DNA of 64,000 bases from Cognaticolwellia beringensis. Lineage in GTDB: Bacteria > Pseudomonadota > Gammaproteobacteria > Enterobacterales > Alteromonadaceae. Within the stretch, counting starts at the first letter, position 1; each line of letters starts with the position of its first letter. Below are positions 34,603 through 44,735 of the stretch, one piece after another. The notes below the pieces were generated by a model that searched no databases, was not told where the DNA came from, and saw only the letters and a program-made list of their open reading frames with translations. The position numbers and the translations under genes were made by a program. The DNA is taken from assembly GCF_002076895.1 (NCBI RefSeq), contig NZ_CP020465.1:1798001-1862000 (forward strand). Direction: 5' to 3'.

Positions 34603-34635
34603 ATACCAATTTGATTAATCAACTTGGTATAAGCT
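34603..34635. repeat. dispersed palindromic repeat, copy A
   Basis: 34603-34630 is a 28-base palindrome (ATACCAA ... TTGGTAT around GATTAATC) with one mismatched pair. A 22-base segment of it and its flank (34614-34635) recurs exactly at 50614-50635. Both lie at the 3' end of a leftward gene (polA, and the DUF4397 lipoprotein), so it looks like a REP-type intergenic element. Confidence 0.75.
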
Positions 34636-34654
34636 GCTAACTATATAATCAGCC

Positions 34655-34688
34655 AAAAAAAAAGGCCTCTGGGTAGAGGCCTAAAAAA
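34655..34688. terminator. bidirectional terminator after polA
   Basis: GGCCTCT-GGGT-AGAGGCC flanked by nine A on one side and a T/A run on the other; on the minus strand a perfect 7-bp stem is followed by nine T. It is 113 bases after the polA stop. Confidence 0.93.
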
Positions 34689-34800
34689 CAAAACACCATG
34701 AAGGGATCATTCGGTGTTATTTAATAAGAACGTATCTCGGCTATATTCATTTCAAAAATTTGTAAAATAATACAGTCGAGATAACGCAGAAATCGAATTT

Positions 34801-37545
34801 CTAATGCGCTTGTTCCCAGTTATCTCCTATGCCCGCCTCTGCAATTAGTGGCACACTCATGGTAATAGCATTGTTCATTATCTCAACCAAAGTCGCTGTG
34901 GTTGCTTCAACAATGTCTTGATGGATTTCAAATATTAATTCATCGTGCACTTGCATGGTCATTTTAATTCTAGGATCGTTCTGCGCTTGTATCCAGTCGT
35001 CTACAGCCAACATGGCTTTTTTAATGATATCAGCAGCAGTGCCTTGCATTGGCGCATTAATGGCAGCTCGTTCTGCTGCCTTTTTACGCATGGCATTTTT
35101 AGCTTTAATATCCGGTAAATAAAGTCGGCGGCCAAATAAGGTTTCTACATAACCTTTTTCTGTTGCTTGCTGACGCGTATCTTCCATATATTGAGAAACA
35201 TTTGGATAACGCTCAAAGTATTTATCCATATAAGCTTGCGCCGTATGGCGAGGAACGTTTAATTGTTTTGCTAAGCCAAATGCCGACATACCATAAATTA
35301 AACCAAAGTTAACTGCTTTCGCGCTGCGGCGTTGGTCGCTAGTAACTTCGTCAAGTGGCACAGCGAATATCTCAGCGGCTGTCGCTTTATGTACATCTTT
35401 ACCCTCAGAAAATGCTTTAACTAAGCCTGGATCGTCAGACAAATGCGCCATAATGCGTAATTCAATTTGAGAATAATCTATCGCGACAATTTTATGCTCA
35501 GGTGGAGCGATAAAAGCAAGACGGATTTTACGTCCTTCTTCACTACGAATTGGAATGTTTTGTAGATTTGGATCGGTTGAAGATAACCGTCCTGTTGCAG
35601 TAACCGCTTGATGATACGAAGTATGAACACGATTCGTTTTAGCGCCAACTAAGAGCGGTAGCTTATCAGTGTAAGTAGACTTTAATTTACTTAAACCTCG
35701 GTTTTCTAAAATAACTTTCGGTAATGGATAATCTAAGGCTAATTCTTGCAGCACTTCTTCAGCTGTTGAAGGCGCACCTTTAGGCGTTTTCTTAATAACA
35801 GGAATTTTTAACTCTTCAAACAAAATGACTTGTAACTGCTTAGGTGAACTTAAATTAAAGCTTTTACCTGCCAGATTATGCGCTTCAATTTCTAACTCTG
35901 CTAAACGCGCACCAATTGACTGGCTTTGTTCAGCCAGCATATCGCAATCAATTAACACGCCATGCTGCTCCATACGAGCAAGTACTGGTAATAAAGGCAT
36001 TTCAATATCAGCAAAAACCGATAGCTGCGCACTTATTTTTGATAATTGTGGATAAATGGCTTCATGCAAGCGCAGAGTAATATCGGCATCTTCAGCGGCA
36101 TAATGGCCGGCTTTTTCAATCTCAATTTGATTAAAAGTGAGTTGTTTAGCGCCCTTGCCTGCTATATCTTCAAAATGTACCGTTTTATAGCCTAAATACT
36201 TATCCGCTAGCGCATCCATATTATGGCGAGTAGCTACACTATTTAAACAATACGACTCTAGCATGGTATCAAAAGCAATGCCTTGCATAGCAATATCATA
36301 ATGCGATAACACATTGGCATCGTATTTTAAATTTTGCCCTACTTTAAATAAAGTATCACTTTCTAATAGGGGTTTAAGTTGCTCAAGCACCCAGCTAAGT
36401 TCTAACTGTTCAGGTGCATCGATATAATCATGTGCTAATGGTACATAAGCCGCTTTACCGACCTCAATACAAAATGATAAGCCCACTAGCTTAGCCTTCA
36501 TATAGTCGACACTGGTGGTTTCAGTATCGAAAGCAAATAGCTCAGCCGCTTTTAACTTTTCAAGCCAAACATTAAAGCTGGTTTTATCCAAAATAATGCC
36601 ATATTCACTATCAACAGCAGCCGGCAAGTCTGCAACTTCATCGTTATTCTCTGTAACTAACGAATCAGGTTTTTTATCGACGGCATCTAGATCTGCTAAT
36701 AAACGCTTAAGTTCGTATTTTTGATACAAGGTTCTTAATTTTTCTGTATCAGGTGCGCTTGGTTTTAATTCAGCAGCGTTTTGCTCAAGTGCAACATCAA
36801 GCTTAATCGTGGCTAGTTCATAAGAAAGTGGTAAGTGGGCTAAAGCAGTACGCAGGTTCTCACCTACTTTACCTTTAACTTCATCGGCATGTTGCATTAC
36901 TTCTTTTAAAGTCGGATAAGCGGTTAACCATTTTACGGCGGTTTTCGGACCACATTTATCAACACCCGGAATGTTGTCAACTTTATCGCCCATTAAGGCA
37001 AGATAGTCGATGATCTGATCTGGGCGAACGCCAAACTTTTCAATGACGCCAGCTTCATCCATTTCTACATTGGTCATGGTGTTAATTAAGCGCACATGCG
37101 GGTTAACTAACTGTGCCATATCTTTATCACCGGTAGAGATCACCGTCTCAATACCCAGCGCTGTTGCTTGATGCGATAACGTACCAATAACATCGTCCGC
37201 CTCAACACCATCAATCACTAAAAGTGGTAAACCCATGGCAGTGATAATTTCATGTATTGGCGCAATTTGCGTGCGTAAATCATCCGGCATTGGCGGACGG
37301 TTAGCTTTATATTCGGGATACATGTCATTACGAAAGGTTTTTCCTTTGGCATCAAATATCGCAATAATATTACCATTAGGATAGTCTTTTTTCAGGCTTC
37401 TGATCATGTTCAAGACACCTGTAATGGCACCTGTAGGTTGACCGTCTGAAGTTGATAATGCTTGTAAATATGGCACGTGATATGCGCGGAATAAATAAGA
37501 TGAACCATCGACTAAAATAAGCGGTGATTGGTCAGAAGTTGGCAT
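34801..37545 (-). CDS. polA: DNA polymerase I
   Basis: Full-length Pol I, 914 aa, for Okazaki-fragment processing and repair. Domains in order: 5'-3' exonuclease (about 1-290; ILVDGSSYLFRAYH, VEADDVIGTL, STGDKDMAQLV), 3'-5' proofreading exonuclease (about 330-520; FAFDTETTSVDY and YAAEDADITLRLHE retain the acidic ligands, so proofreading should be active) and polymerase (DYSQIELRIMAHLSDD near 690, the O helix RRSAKAVNFGLIYG, and MQVHDELIFE). The start at 37545 gives the same eight-residue lead-in before LILVDGSSYL as the enteric protein, although the ribosome binding site is poor; longer frames begin at TTG 37596 or ATG 37587. Confidence 0.96.
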   Translation of the reverse strand: MPTSDQSPLILVDGSSYLFRAYHVPYLQALSTSDGQPTGAITGVLNMIRSLKKDYPNGNIIAIFDAKGKTFRNDMYPEYKANRPPMPDDLRTQIAPIHEIITAMGLPLLVIDGVEADDVIGTLSHQATALGIETVISTGDKDMAQLVNPHVRLINTMTNVEMDEAGVIEKFGVRPDQIIDYLALMGDKVDNIPGVDKCGPKTAVKWLTAYPTLKEVMQHADEVKGKVGENLRTALAHLPLSYELATIKLDVALEQNAAELKPSAPDTEKLRTLYQKYELKRLLADLDAVDKKPDSLVTENNDEVADLPAAVDSEYGIILDKTSFNVWLEKLKAAELFAFDTETTSVDYMKAKLVGLSFCIEVGKAAYVPLAHDYIDAPEQLELSWVLEQLKPLLESDTLFKVGQNLKYDANVLSHYDIAMQGIAFDTMLESYCLNSVATRHNMDALADKYLGYKTVHFEDIAGKGAKQLTFNQIEIEKAGHYAAEDADITLRLHEAIYPQLSKISAQLSVFADIEMPLLPVLARMEQHGVLIDCDMLAEQSQSIGARLAELEIEAHNLAGKSFNLSSPKQLQVILFEELKIPVIKKTPKGAPSTAEEVLQELALDYPLPKVILENRGLSKLKSTYTDKLPLLVGAKTNRVHTSYHQAVTATGRLSSTDPNLQNIPIRSEEGRKIRLAFIAPPEHKIVAIDYSQIELRIMAHLSDDPGLVKAFSEGKDVHKATAAEIFAVPLDEVTSDQRRSAKAVNFGLIYGMSAFGLAKQLNVPRHTAQAYMDKYFERYPNVSQYMEDTRQQATEKGYVETLFGRRLYLPDIKAKNAMRKKAAERAAINAPMQGTAADIIKKAMLAVDDWIQAQNDPRIKMTMQVHDELIFEIHQDIVEATTATLVEIMNNAITMSVPLIAEAGIGDNWEQAH

Positions 37546-38260
37546 GATAATTTTATAACTGGGAGAAAGATGGGCTAAGCATGCCATAATCGGCAAATTC
37601 TCTCTAGCTATTCATTATATTTAGTCACAAAATTAGCGAAAATTGTGGATAAGTATGTTGAAAAGCACAGGAAAAGACCCTAAAGATCTGGCGAACTTTA
37701 CGGCAACTGCATTTTAACTACTTGTATTATAAGGAAAAAGGTAAGTCAGAAATCCTTTTCACATATTTATTATTATTTTTATATTATGTGGATAAATAAA
37801 TGTCCAAGCTTAGATTTACTTGTTCAATTAACGAACAATAGAAATAAGCGAGCTAAGAGATTACCAGAAAACCACGCCATTACCAGACAATTATTAAACT
37901 ATTTTAATCCTGTAATGACACCTAGAAATAACAAAAAAACATAAGCTATATTCGGCAAGGGCTAGCTGAATTATTAGAATTTATTTTTCTTAAAAATATA
38001 ATTTTTATTTGCAAATTAAATGAAATTTATCATTCAACAGTTTAACTAAATCACTTGTATGTTTGAGCGTACTTTCTATTGAAAATTTAACTGACAGTTT
38101 TTCATTTCATCTTCCAATGCGAAAACAAATAGCCAAGGGAGTTAATAGCCATTGGTATAACTGAGTTGCTAGTATGAAATTGGTGATAGTTGGACATAGG
38201 CAAGCGGGAAAAAATAAATATTACTTGGGCATGAGTTTTTAAATATTTATCCCGTTAGCC
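37546..38260. other. 715-base region upstream of polA with two DnaA boxes
   Basis: No gene seen. It contains TGTGGATAA at 37644-37652 and 37787-37795, each a perfect match, on the complementary strand, to the DnaA box TTATCCACA, in the same orientation and 143 bases apart. The polA promoter must lie here. The left two thirds are otherwise AT-rich and structureless; the end holds the hairpin described at 38199-38260. Confidence 0.5.
38199..38260 (-). terminator. long hairpin at the end of the cop operon
   Basis: Arms at about 38199-38222 and 38241-38260 pair imperfectly (GGCTAACGGGA and ATAAATATT blocks on the minus strand). It begins directly at the copD stop codon; there is no clean T run, so it may stabilise the 3' end as much as terminate. 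Confidence 0.4.
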
Positions 38261-39163
38261 TTACATTGGTGGCCCAATTAATGTGGTGAATATACTCGTA
38301 ATTATTAACACGACAAAAGCGATAAACATCTCGACTGAAATGGAACGTTTTAAGGTGATGATATGGTGTTGTTCAGCGATTTGAGGCACTAACGTTAGTT
38401 TATGCCAAGCACCTAGTAAAAGCATTGCACACACGAGTAACAGTTTTAGTAATATTAATTGCCCGTAGTTTGAGGTAAATAATTCAGCCACACTGTTTAA
38501 ATATTGCAACAATAGGGTAACACCTGAAACTAGCAGCACTATTATGATAATAACGGCGAGCTGACCAAATTGATGCATTAGTCGTTTAACTTCAGCCATA
38601 GGTAAGAACTGACAGCTTTTATAGAGTGGCCATAATGAACCTACCCAACAACTAATGGCAAAAATATGAAACATAAACAGGCTTTTTATAAGCAGGTTTT
38701 TCTCAGCGCTATGCCCTGTAAATGTGAAACTAGCAATAATAGTAATAAGACTAAATAAGGTCAGAAAAAAATTGAGGTTTGTTGTACTAGCACTATGTTT
38801 GTTCCAAGCAGCGACAGCAACTATAGCTAAAATAAAAGCCGGTATTCTCACCACGGCTTGATCACCAATGACCGATTGCCAAATAATTTCCAGCATAAAA
38901 GCATCTGTCATGCCAGAAAACCCTGACTCAGCCATTGAGCCAGCTTCAATCGGTACTTGCAATATAGAGGCAATTAACGCCGTACTGAGGCAGATTAATA
39001 ACCAAGACTTTATATATGAATTTAAAGCAGCAAAATTATCATCTGTAATTTTGCTTTTTCGATTAAGTATACGTAAAACTAAAGTACCAGCCAGCGCCGC
39101 AGTAGCCAAATAAGTGACTAATTTTACGAGTAGCAAAAATACTGACCAGTCACTTATTTGCAT
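38261..39163 (-). CDS. copD: copper resistance protein CopD-like membrane protein
   Basis: A polytopic membrane protein of the CopD family, 300 aa, with about eight transmembrane helices. Signature segments are SIIASFTFTGHSAEK (about 140-160; the conserved His), MFHIFAISCWVGSLWPL (His and Trp about 167-183), and GQLILLKLLLVCAMLLLGAWHKL (about 230-252). CopD is thought to move copper delivered by CopC across the inner membrane. It is the last gene of the unit copA-copB-copC-copD, 13 bases after copC. Confidence 0.88.
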   Translation of the reverse strand: MQISDWSVFLLLVKLVTYLATAALAGTLVLRILNRKSKITDDNFAALNSYIKSWLLICLSTALIASILQVPIEAGSMAESGFSGMTDAFMLEIIWQSVIGDQAVVRIPAFILAIVAVAAWNKHSASTTNLNFFLTLFSLITIIASFTFTGHSAEKNLLIKSLFMFHIFAISCWVGSLWPLYKSCQFLPMAEVKRLMHQFGQLAVIIIIVLLVSGVTLLLQYLNSVAELFTSNYGQLILLKLLLVCAMLLLGAWHKLTLVPQIAEQHHIITLKRSISVEMFIAFVVLIITSIFTTLIGPPM

Positions 39164-39175
39164 TACTTAGTTTCC

Positions 39176-39586
39176 CTAGTGACTATGTTGGCTGTGCGAA
39201 GACGACATTTCTTTTTTCATCTCATCATGTGCACCATGATCACCAACCATAAAATTAAAAGTTCCTGTCATTTTATGACCATCGCCCCCTAATGCTATCC
39301 ACTTAGCGGTGTATTTGCCTTTGCTTAACGTGGGTAAAGGCCAACTAAACGCCATATTTGGTTTTGAACTCGGCTTAAAACTAAAATCTACTGGCTGATT
39401 ATCTGCATCGGTCAGTACAACTTTAGCCAATCTAACTTCACCACTAAAAGTCAACGACAGTTGTTCAGGGCTTTGCATCAGCATAGCTTCATTCGCTGGT
39501 GCTGACTCCGTGAGTGAAATATGTGCCGATGCTGAAAACGCTAATGTTAAGCTTAAAAAAGCTGCCACTGTATTAAAAAATTTCAT
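39176..39586 (-). CDS. copC: periplasmic copper-binding protein CopC
   Basis: CopC, 136 aa. The signal peptide ends in ASAHISL so that His becomes residue 1 of the mature protein, the Cu(II)-site histidine. The beta-sandwich is complete (SPEQLSLTFSGEVRLAKVVLTD, PSSKPNMAFSW, KGKYTAKWIALGGDGHKMTGTFNFMVG). The C-terminal tail is His/Met-rich (HGAHDEMKKEM, SSSHSQHSH), an additional copper-binding stretch beyond the usual fold. It lies 23 bases after copB and 13 before copD. Confidence 0.93.
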   Translation of the reverse strand: MKFFNTVAAFLSLTLAFSASAHISLTESAPANEAMLMQSPEQLSLTFSGEVRLAKVVLTDADNQPVDFSFKPSSKPNMAFSWPLPTLSKGKYTAKWIALGGDGHKMTGTFNFMVGDHGAHDEMKKEMSSSHSQHSH

Positions 39587-39609
39587 TATTACCTCTTATT
39601 TATAAAAAA

Positions 39610-40482
39610 TTAAAACCAAAATTTTACGCCAGCAACGAACTCTGTTTCGCTGCTACTTTGTCCATCTAATTTTGCATAGTCTGCTGTACTGCCATATTTA
39701 TTAGTCCATTCAACACCAACATATGGCGCAAACTGACGAGTAAATTCATAACGTACTCGAAAACCAATAGCACTACTTGATAAACCACTACCTAAACCAT
39801 TTTCTATATCTTTCTTACCATAAAGTGTCAGCTCAGCACGCGGTTGAACGATCAGCTTTTGGGTCAGTAATAGCTCATATTCAGCTTCAAAAGTCAGCGC
39901 AGTGTTCCCTTGCTCGCCAATGTAAGCGGTCATATCAAGTTCGAACCAATACGGGGCTAAACCTTGCACACCCAATGCTAACCATTGACGATTTTTACCC
40001 CCTTGATAGTAATCAACGCGAATACCCAATTGAGTATCCCAATAGGCGCTAATAGCGTGTCCCCATAAGATATCCGTCGAGTTTTCTTCCAGTTTACCCT
40101 CTGAAAAATCGCCTTCTGTTTTAATCACTAACCGGTCAAATGTTGTTCCATACCAAGCTTGAAAGTCGAATACGCCAGCATCTGCTTGCTCATTATATTC
40201 AAGCCTATTACCTAACAGTGCATAAAAACTATGCTCATCAGCAAGTACTAATCGATCTTCTTCACCTAAAGCGTAAGGGCCTTCTGTTAAGGTTGTCCCT
40301 GCAGAATAAGCATGTGGATCGCGAGCATCTATTGGCGCATCACCACTTTGGGGTTGCGGCTTTTCGCTATCCATTTCAGCCATATTTGCCATTTCATTTT
40401 GCGCAAATGTTTGCACGCTGACTAAAGGCAAGCAAAGCAACAGTGCACTGACAAAAGGTTTAAACAATATTAAATTTCTCAT
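39610..40482 (-). CDS. copB: outer-membrane copper resistance protein CopB
   Basis: CopB, 290 aa. A signal peptide (about 1-27) is followed by a short Met/Asp linker (MANMAEMDSEKPQ) and a beta-barrel with aromatic-rich strands (FDFQAWYGTTFDRLVIKTEGDF, DTQLGIRVDYYQGG, FELDMTAYIGEQG, RFRVRYEFTRQFAPYVGVEWTNKYG) and a terminal Phe (KFWF), typical of barrels. The usual Met-rich N-terminus of CopB is short here. The start ATG overlaps the copA stop as ATGA. Confidence 0.9.
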   Translation of the reverse strand: MRNLILFKPFVSALLLCLPLVSVQTFAQNEMANMAEMDSEKPQPQSGDAPIDARDPHAYSAGTTLTEGPYALGEEDRLVLADEHSFYALLGNRLEYNEQADAGVFDFQAWYGTTFDRLVIKTEGDFSEGKLEENSTDILWGHAISAYWDTQLGIRVDYYQGGKNRQWLALGVQGLAPYWFELDMTAYIGEQGNTALTFEAEYELLLTQKLIVQPRAELTLYGKKDIENGLGSGLSSSAIGFRVRYEFTRQFAPYVGVEWTNKYGSTADYAKLDGQSSSETEFVAGVKFWF

Positions 40483-42311
40483 GATACAACCACCTCTCTA
40501 AACATACCGGCATCCATGTGGAATAATAAATGACAATGCCACGCCCAACGGCCCACGTCATGTGGTGTGGTTAAAAAGCTGATCCGCTGTGCTGGTTGAA
40601 CTGGAATGGTATGTCGACGCACTTGCACATCACCCTGATCATTTTCTAAATCGCTCCACATGCCATGTAAATGCATCGGGTGCGTCATCATGGTATCGTT
40701 TTGTAAAATAACCCGTATACGTTTATTATGCTGCATGTGCACCGGCGTACTTTTACCAAACTCTAAGCCATCAAACGACCAACTATATCGCTCCATATTA
40801 CCGGTTAAATGTAACTCGATTTCAGCTTCAGGCTCTTGGTGATTAGCGATACCATCCAAAGAATGTAAATCGGCTAAGGTTAATACACGGCGGCCATTTT
40901 TTCGCAGACCAATTCCTGGGTCGTCCAAGTTTGTTCTTGGCATATCAACACGCATATCCACCGATGCACCATATTCTGTTTTTGCATGACGCACTTTAGT
41001 ACTAGCAACACTCAAGGGGTTCTCAGACATGCCATGTTTGCTGTGATCCATTGCCATCGCACCATGTTGGCTATGATCCATTTTCATTGCGCCGTGGTCC
41101 ATACCTGGCTGCTTCATATTTGCCATAGCACCATGATTCATATCAGACATAGCGCCATGGTCCATATTCCCCATCATGTCCATCATCGTTAACCATTCCA
41201 CTGGGTCTAATGCTGGTGTCGGCGCATCAAGACCTTGTGCTACAGATAAAGTACCTTTTGCATAGCCTGAACGGTCCATACTTTGAGCGAAAATGGTATA
41301 AGCATCGTTTTTAGGCTCAACAATTACATCGTAAGTTTCACCTGGACCGAAACGAAATTCGTCAACGGTTACCGGTTCAACATTTTGACCATCAGCTTGC
41401 ACAACCGTTAATTTTAGTTCGGGTATTCTGACATCAAAAAAGCTATTACTAGAACCGTTAATAAATCTTAATCTAAGCTTCTCGCCAGATTTAAACAGCC
41501 CCCGCCAATTAGCCATCGGCGCAGTACCATTCATAAGAAAGGTCATCGCAGATGCGGATAAATCGGCCAAATCGGTTGGGCTCATACGCATTTGATGCCA
41601 CATTTTTCTACGTTGTAAAGCATTAGCAACACTGGTATTTGACACATCAGCAAAAAATTCAGGTACCGTAGGTTGACTGAAATTAAACACATCACTTTGT
41701 ATTTTTAATTTACGAAATAGTGCCATGGGATCATCATCAGTCCAATCAGACAATTGAATAACATGCTCATTATCCGAACTAATAATGTCGGTTTCTCTTG
41801 GTTCAATAATTAACGCGCCGTACATGCCGGTCATTTCTTGAAAACCACTGTGCGAGTGATACCAATAGGTACCACTTTGTTGTAATTTAAATTTATAAAC
41901 GAAGGTTTCGCCGGGCATAATGCCTTTAAAACTAATGCCAGGCACGCCATCCATTTGATAAGGTAAAATAATGCCGTGCCAGTGAATAGAACTAGGCACT
42001 GATAACTTATTTGTCACCTTAATAGTAACGTCATCACCTTCCCTTAATCGTAACGTTGGGGCGGGAATCGAACCATTAATAGTGGTTGCCATACGAACGA
42101 CACCCGTAAAGTTAACGGGTGATTCATCAATAACAAGTTCGATCACTTTTCCGCTGAGCTCTGGTGCATTGCCTGTAATGGTTCCGGCAACCAAAGATGA
42201 GGCGGCATGGATAATACTTGGAAATGCGGCTAAAACGCCTCCCGCGATCAACCCCTGTACGAAACGGCGTCTCGGAAAGTGAGATGCTTGCTGTTTGTTA
42301 ATGTCGTCCAT
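40479..42311 (-). CDS. copA: CopA-type multicopper oxidase (copper resistance)
   Basis: A 610-aa periplasmic multicopper oxidase. The twin-arginine signal is RRRFVQGLIAGG (about 15-26), so it is exported folded with copper. Copper ligands: HWHGI and HSHSG in cupredoxin domain 1, HPMHLHGMW and HCHLLFHMDAGM at the C-terminus, completing one type 1 and the trinuclear site. Between the second and third domains is a Met/His-rich insert of repeated MDHGAM-like motifs (about residues 395-440), binding Cu(I). It oxidises Cu(I) to the less toxic Cu(II). First gene of the cop operon, divergent from copRS. Confidence 0.95.
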   Translation of the reverse strand: MDDINKQQASHFPRRRFVQGLIAGGVLAAFPSIIHAASSLVAGTITGNAPELSGKVIELVIDESPVNFTGVVRMATTINGSIPAPTLRLREGDDVTIKVTNKLSVPSSIHWHGIILPYQMDGVPGISFKGIMPGETFVYKFKLQQSGTYWYHSHSGFQEMTGMYGALIIEPRETDIISSDNEHVIQLSDWTDDDPMALFRKLKIQSDVFNFSQPTVPEFFADVSNTSVANALQRRKMWHQMRMSPTDLADLSASAMTFLMNGTAPMANWRGLFKSGEKLRLRFINGSSNSFFDVRIPELKLTVVQADGQNVEPVTVDEFRFGPGETYDVIVEPKNDAYTIFAQSMDRSGYAKGTLSVAQGLDAPTPALDPVEWLTMMDMMGNMDHGAMSDMNHGAMANMKQPGMDHGAMKMDHSQHGAMAMDHSKHGMSENPLSVASTKVRHAKTEYGASVDMRVDMPRTNLDDPGIGLRKNGRRVLTLADLHSLDGIANHQEPEAEIELHLTGNMERYSWSFDGLEFGKSTPVHMQHNKRIRVILQNDTMMTHPMHLHGMWSDLENDQGDVQVRRHTIPVQPAQRISFLTTPHDVGRWAWHCHLLFHMDAGMFREVVVS

Positions 42312-42378
42312 TTACCAACTCCTCTAAATCAGAATACGACTAGAGTATAGAGATATTACCTGTCAACGACATGACTAT

Positions 42379-42410
42379 AAAATGACAAAGGTGTAATCTT
42401 AGTGTCATGT
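42379..42410. promoter_or_regulatory. candidate CopR/CusR box in the copA-copR intergenic region
   Basis: 42379-42388 (AAAATGACAA) is an exact left half of the CusR/CopR-type box; two bases later GTGTAATCTT is a degenerate right half (7 of 10 symmetric). A larger perfect inverted repeat ACATGAC (42369-42375) / GTCATGT (42404-42410) encloses it. It lies 68 bases from the copA start and about 140 from the copR start. Confidence 0.55.
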
Positions 42411-42541
42411 TGCAGTGTAGACCGCTACTTTATAATGTTTTTAACAGCAATTTAATGAAGTAAGTGGGCAATGATATTGACCTCCTTAGAATGAATGATT
42501 TTTAAATTCAATTGCTATCAATACTTTTTTAGGAAAGCTTC

Positions 42542-43228
42542 ATGCGATTATTGGTTGTAGAAGATGAGAAAAAAACAGGTGATTATTTGAAACAAGGCTT
42601 AACTGAAGCTGGGTTTCAGGTGTCTTTAGCACGCAATGGTTTAGATGGTCACCACATGGCTATGACCGAAGTATTTGAGGTAATTATATTAGATGTAATG
42701 CTACCTGACGTTACAGGATGGCGAATTTTACAGTCGCTTCGAGAAGCGAATAACCAAACGCCGGTGCTATTTTTATCCGCCCGCGACAGTATTGATGACA
42801 GAGTTAAGGGCTTAGAACTTGGTGCTGATGATTATCTTATAAAACCATTCGCATTTGCTGAGGTATTAGCCAGAGTTCGTACATTGATCCGTCGAGGAGG
42901 CACACCAAAAATTGAAAACATCTTAACCGTCGCCGATTTAGAAATGGATATTTTAAAACATAAAGTAAAACGAGCAGGCAAAAATATCTTACTCAGTAAT
43001 AAAGAGTTCAACCTGCTCGAGCTAATGATTCGTCGCGAAGGGGAAGTTTTACCTCGATCATTAATTGCCTCGCAAGTATGGGACATGAATTTCGACAGCG
43101 ATACCAATGTTATTGATGTTGCAATTAGAAGATTACGCGGAAAAGTTGACGATGTATTTGACGTTAAGCTCATCCATACCATTCGTGGTATGGGCTATAA
43201 GTTAGAGGTAGAGGTTAATGAAAACTAA
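42542..43228 (+). CDS. copR: copper-responsive response regulator (OmpR family)
   Basis: A 228-aa response regulator. Receiver domain: acidic pair [12 protein letters not shown], phospho-acceptor Asp51 in [12 protein letters not shown], then [11 protein letters not shown] and [10 protein letters not shown] (conserved Lys). The winged-helix DNA-binding domain follows (about 135-225; [37 protein letters not shown]). Its place beside cop genes and its CusR/CopR-like lead sequence make copper the signal. AGGA precedes ATG 42542. The stop overlaps the histidine kinase start by 11 bases. Confidence 0.93.
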   Translation: MRLLVVEDEKKTGDYLKQGLTEAGFQVSLARNGLDGHHMAMTEVFEVIILDVMLPDVTGWRILQSLREANNQTPVLFLSARDSIDDRVKGLELGADDYLIKPFAFAEVLARVRTLIRRGGTPKIENILTVADLEMDILKHKVKRAGKNILLSNKEFNLLELMIRREGEVLPRSLIASQVWDMNFDSDTNVIDVAIRRLRGKVDDVFDVKLIHTIRGMGYKLEVEVNEN

Positions 43229-44609
43229 CGCTAGGCCATTATCACTTACCTTTAGAGTCGTTTTATTTGTGGCCGTAACTACAATATTCAGCTTGAGCTT
43301 TCTCGGTGTACTTATAGACAGCTCAATTCGCCATCACTTTGTTCAGCAAGATATTAATGAGCTCGAAGTTATATCCGCTTCAATTGAAGGCGCGTTAATG
43401 AAAAATCACACCAATAACGAGCAATTAATCGATTCTTTATCTCAGGCTGTAGTGGGCCATCATGGAGTTTATTACCAAGTTAACGCTCAACAAGGCGATT
43501 TTATATACGCAAATTCCGAACGTAATTTGTCTCATTTAAGTTCAACACTACCCGCTAAAACTGGCTTTGAGATTGCTAATGTTACTGAGCAACAAGTTGG
43601 CAATTTTTCGTATAGGGTATTAATAACTACCTTTAAAACCCCGCAAACAACATATAGCGCTATCGTGGCTATTGATATGAGCTTTCATACCCACTTTTTA
43701 ACTCAATTTAGACAAAGTTTAGGGGTAATTATGATTGGCGCTGGCTTGTTAGTTCTGCTGGCTGGCTGGTTCGCTGTTCATCAAGGGTTAAATCCTTTAC
43801 GGGGTCTGAGTAAAAAAATGCATGATATTCAAACAAACAATTTTGAAGTCAGGCTTGACGAAACAAAGGTACCAATCGAATTATTAAATATGGTGCAGTC
43901 TTTTAATTTAATGCTCGATAGGCTGCAAAGCGAATTTTTGCGTTTATCTAATTTTTCAACAGATATTGCTCATGAATTACGAACGCCGTTAACGAATATA
44001 ATTACACAAACTCAGGTAGGGCTTTCCCAACCTAGAGCCTCAGAAGAATACCAAGAGCTGTTGTTTTCTAACTTAGAGGAACTCGAAAGGTTGACCAATA
44101 TGGTGCGAGATATGCTTTGGTTAGCTAAAACTCAAAATGGTTTAATAAAGCCAAAGCAACAAGTACTCAATAGTCATACTGAAATCGAGGCCTTATTTGA
44201 ATACTTTGATGCACTAGCTGAAGAGTCAAATATTACCTTTGTAAAACAAGGCGATAATCTTAATTTTTATTGTGACCAACTCCATTTCCGGCAATTGTTA
44301 TCTAACTTATTATCAAACGCCATTCGATATACCGCTAAAGGTTTATCAATAATTGTTAGTACTGAAAAAGCAGACAGTGGGCAGGTTTGTATTACCATCA
44401 GTAATCCAGGCGATAAAATACAGCCAGATCATTTACCCTACTTGTTTGATCGCTTTTATCGACCTGATAAATCAAGACAACGACACAGCGATGGAGCAGG
44501 TTTAGGCCTAGCTATTGTTAAGGCCATGGTTGAAGCCAATAGTGGTAAGGTAACCGTTGCCTCAGATGATGATAATACCCATTTTAAGGTTTTCTTTAAT
44601 TCGCCTTAA
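43218..44609 (+). CDS. copS: copper-sensing histidine kinase (heavy-metal sensor family)
   Basis: A 463-aa membrane sensor kinase partner of the overlapping response regulator. Two membrane helices (about 12-32 and 170-190) flank a periplasmic sensor domain of some 135 residues. Then HAMP, DHp with the phospho-accepting His in [13 protein letters not shown] (about 255), and HATPase with NAIRYTA (N box), [12 protein letters not shown] (F box) and [11 protein letters not shown] (G box). His residues in the periplasmic domain (RHHFVQQ, GHHGVYY) could bind copper. It presumably phosphorylates CopR when periplasmic Cu rises, switching on copABCD. Confidence 0.93.
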   Translation: MKTNARPLSLTFRVVLFVAVTTIFSLSFLGVLIDSSIRHHFVQQDINELEVISASIEGALMKNHTNNEQLIDSLSQAVVGHHGVYYQVNAQQGDFIYANSERNLSHLSSTLPAKTGFEIANVTEQQVGNFSYRVLITTFKTPQTTYSAIVAIDMSFHTHFLTQFRQSLGVIMIGAGLLVLLAGWFAVHQGLNPLRGLSKKMHDIQTNNFEVRLDETKVPIELLNMVQSFNLMLDRLQSEFLRLSNFSTDIAHELRTPLTNIITQTQVGLSQPRASEEYQELLFSNLEELERLTNMVRDMLWLAKTQNGLIKPKQQVLNSHTEIEALFEYFDALAEESNITFVKQGDNLNFYCDQLHFRQLLSNLLSNAIRYTAKGLSIIVSTEKADSGQVCITISNPGDKIQPDHLPYLFDRFYRPDKSRQRHSDGAGLGLAIVKAMVEANSGKVTVASDDDNTHFKVFFNSP

Positions 44610-44626
44610 CCTTAAATAACATCATT

Positions 44627-44675
44627 AAAAAAACCATCATTTATTCGCTATTACTCGGTGAATAAATGATGGTTT
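44627..44675. terminator. terminator between copS and gor
   Basis: A perfect 16-bp stem (AAACCATCATTTATTC with its complement) and a 13-base loop, flanked by seven A at its left; read leftwards this gives a seven-T tail, suited to gor, and it may also stop copS transcripts. Confidence 0.8.
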
Positions 44676-44735
44676 CCTAAACTTTATCAGCTGGCGCTTA
44701 CATGCCAGATAACAGCATATTTATTTTTTCACTGG

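Noticed and set aside
40986..41192. His-rich frame opposite the Met/His insert of copA
   Set aside because: His richness is the mirror of the repeated ATG/CAT codons of the copA insert.
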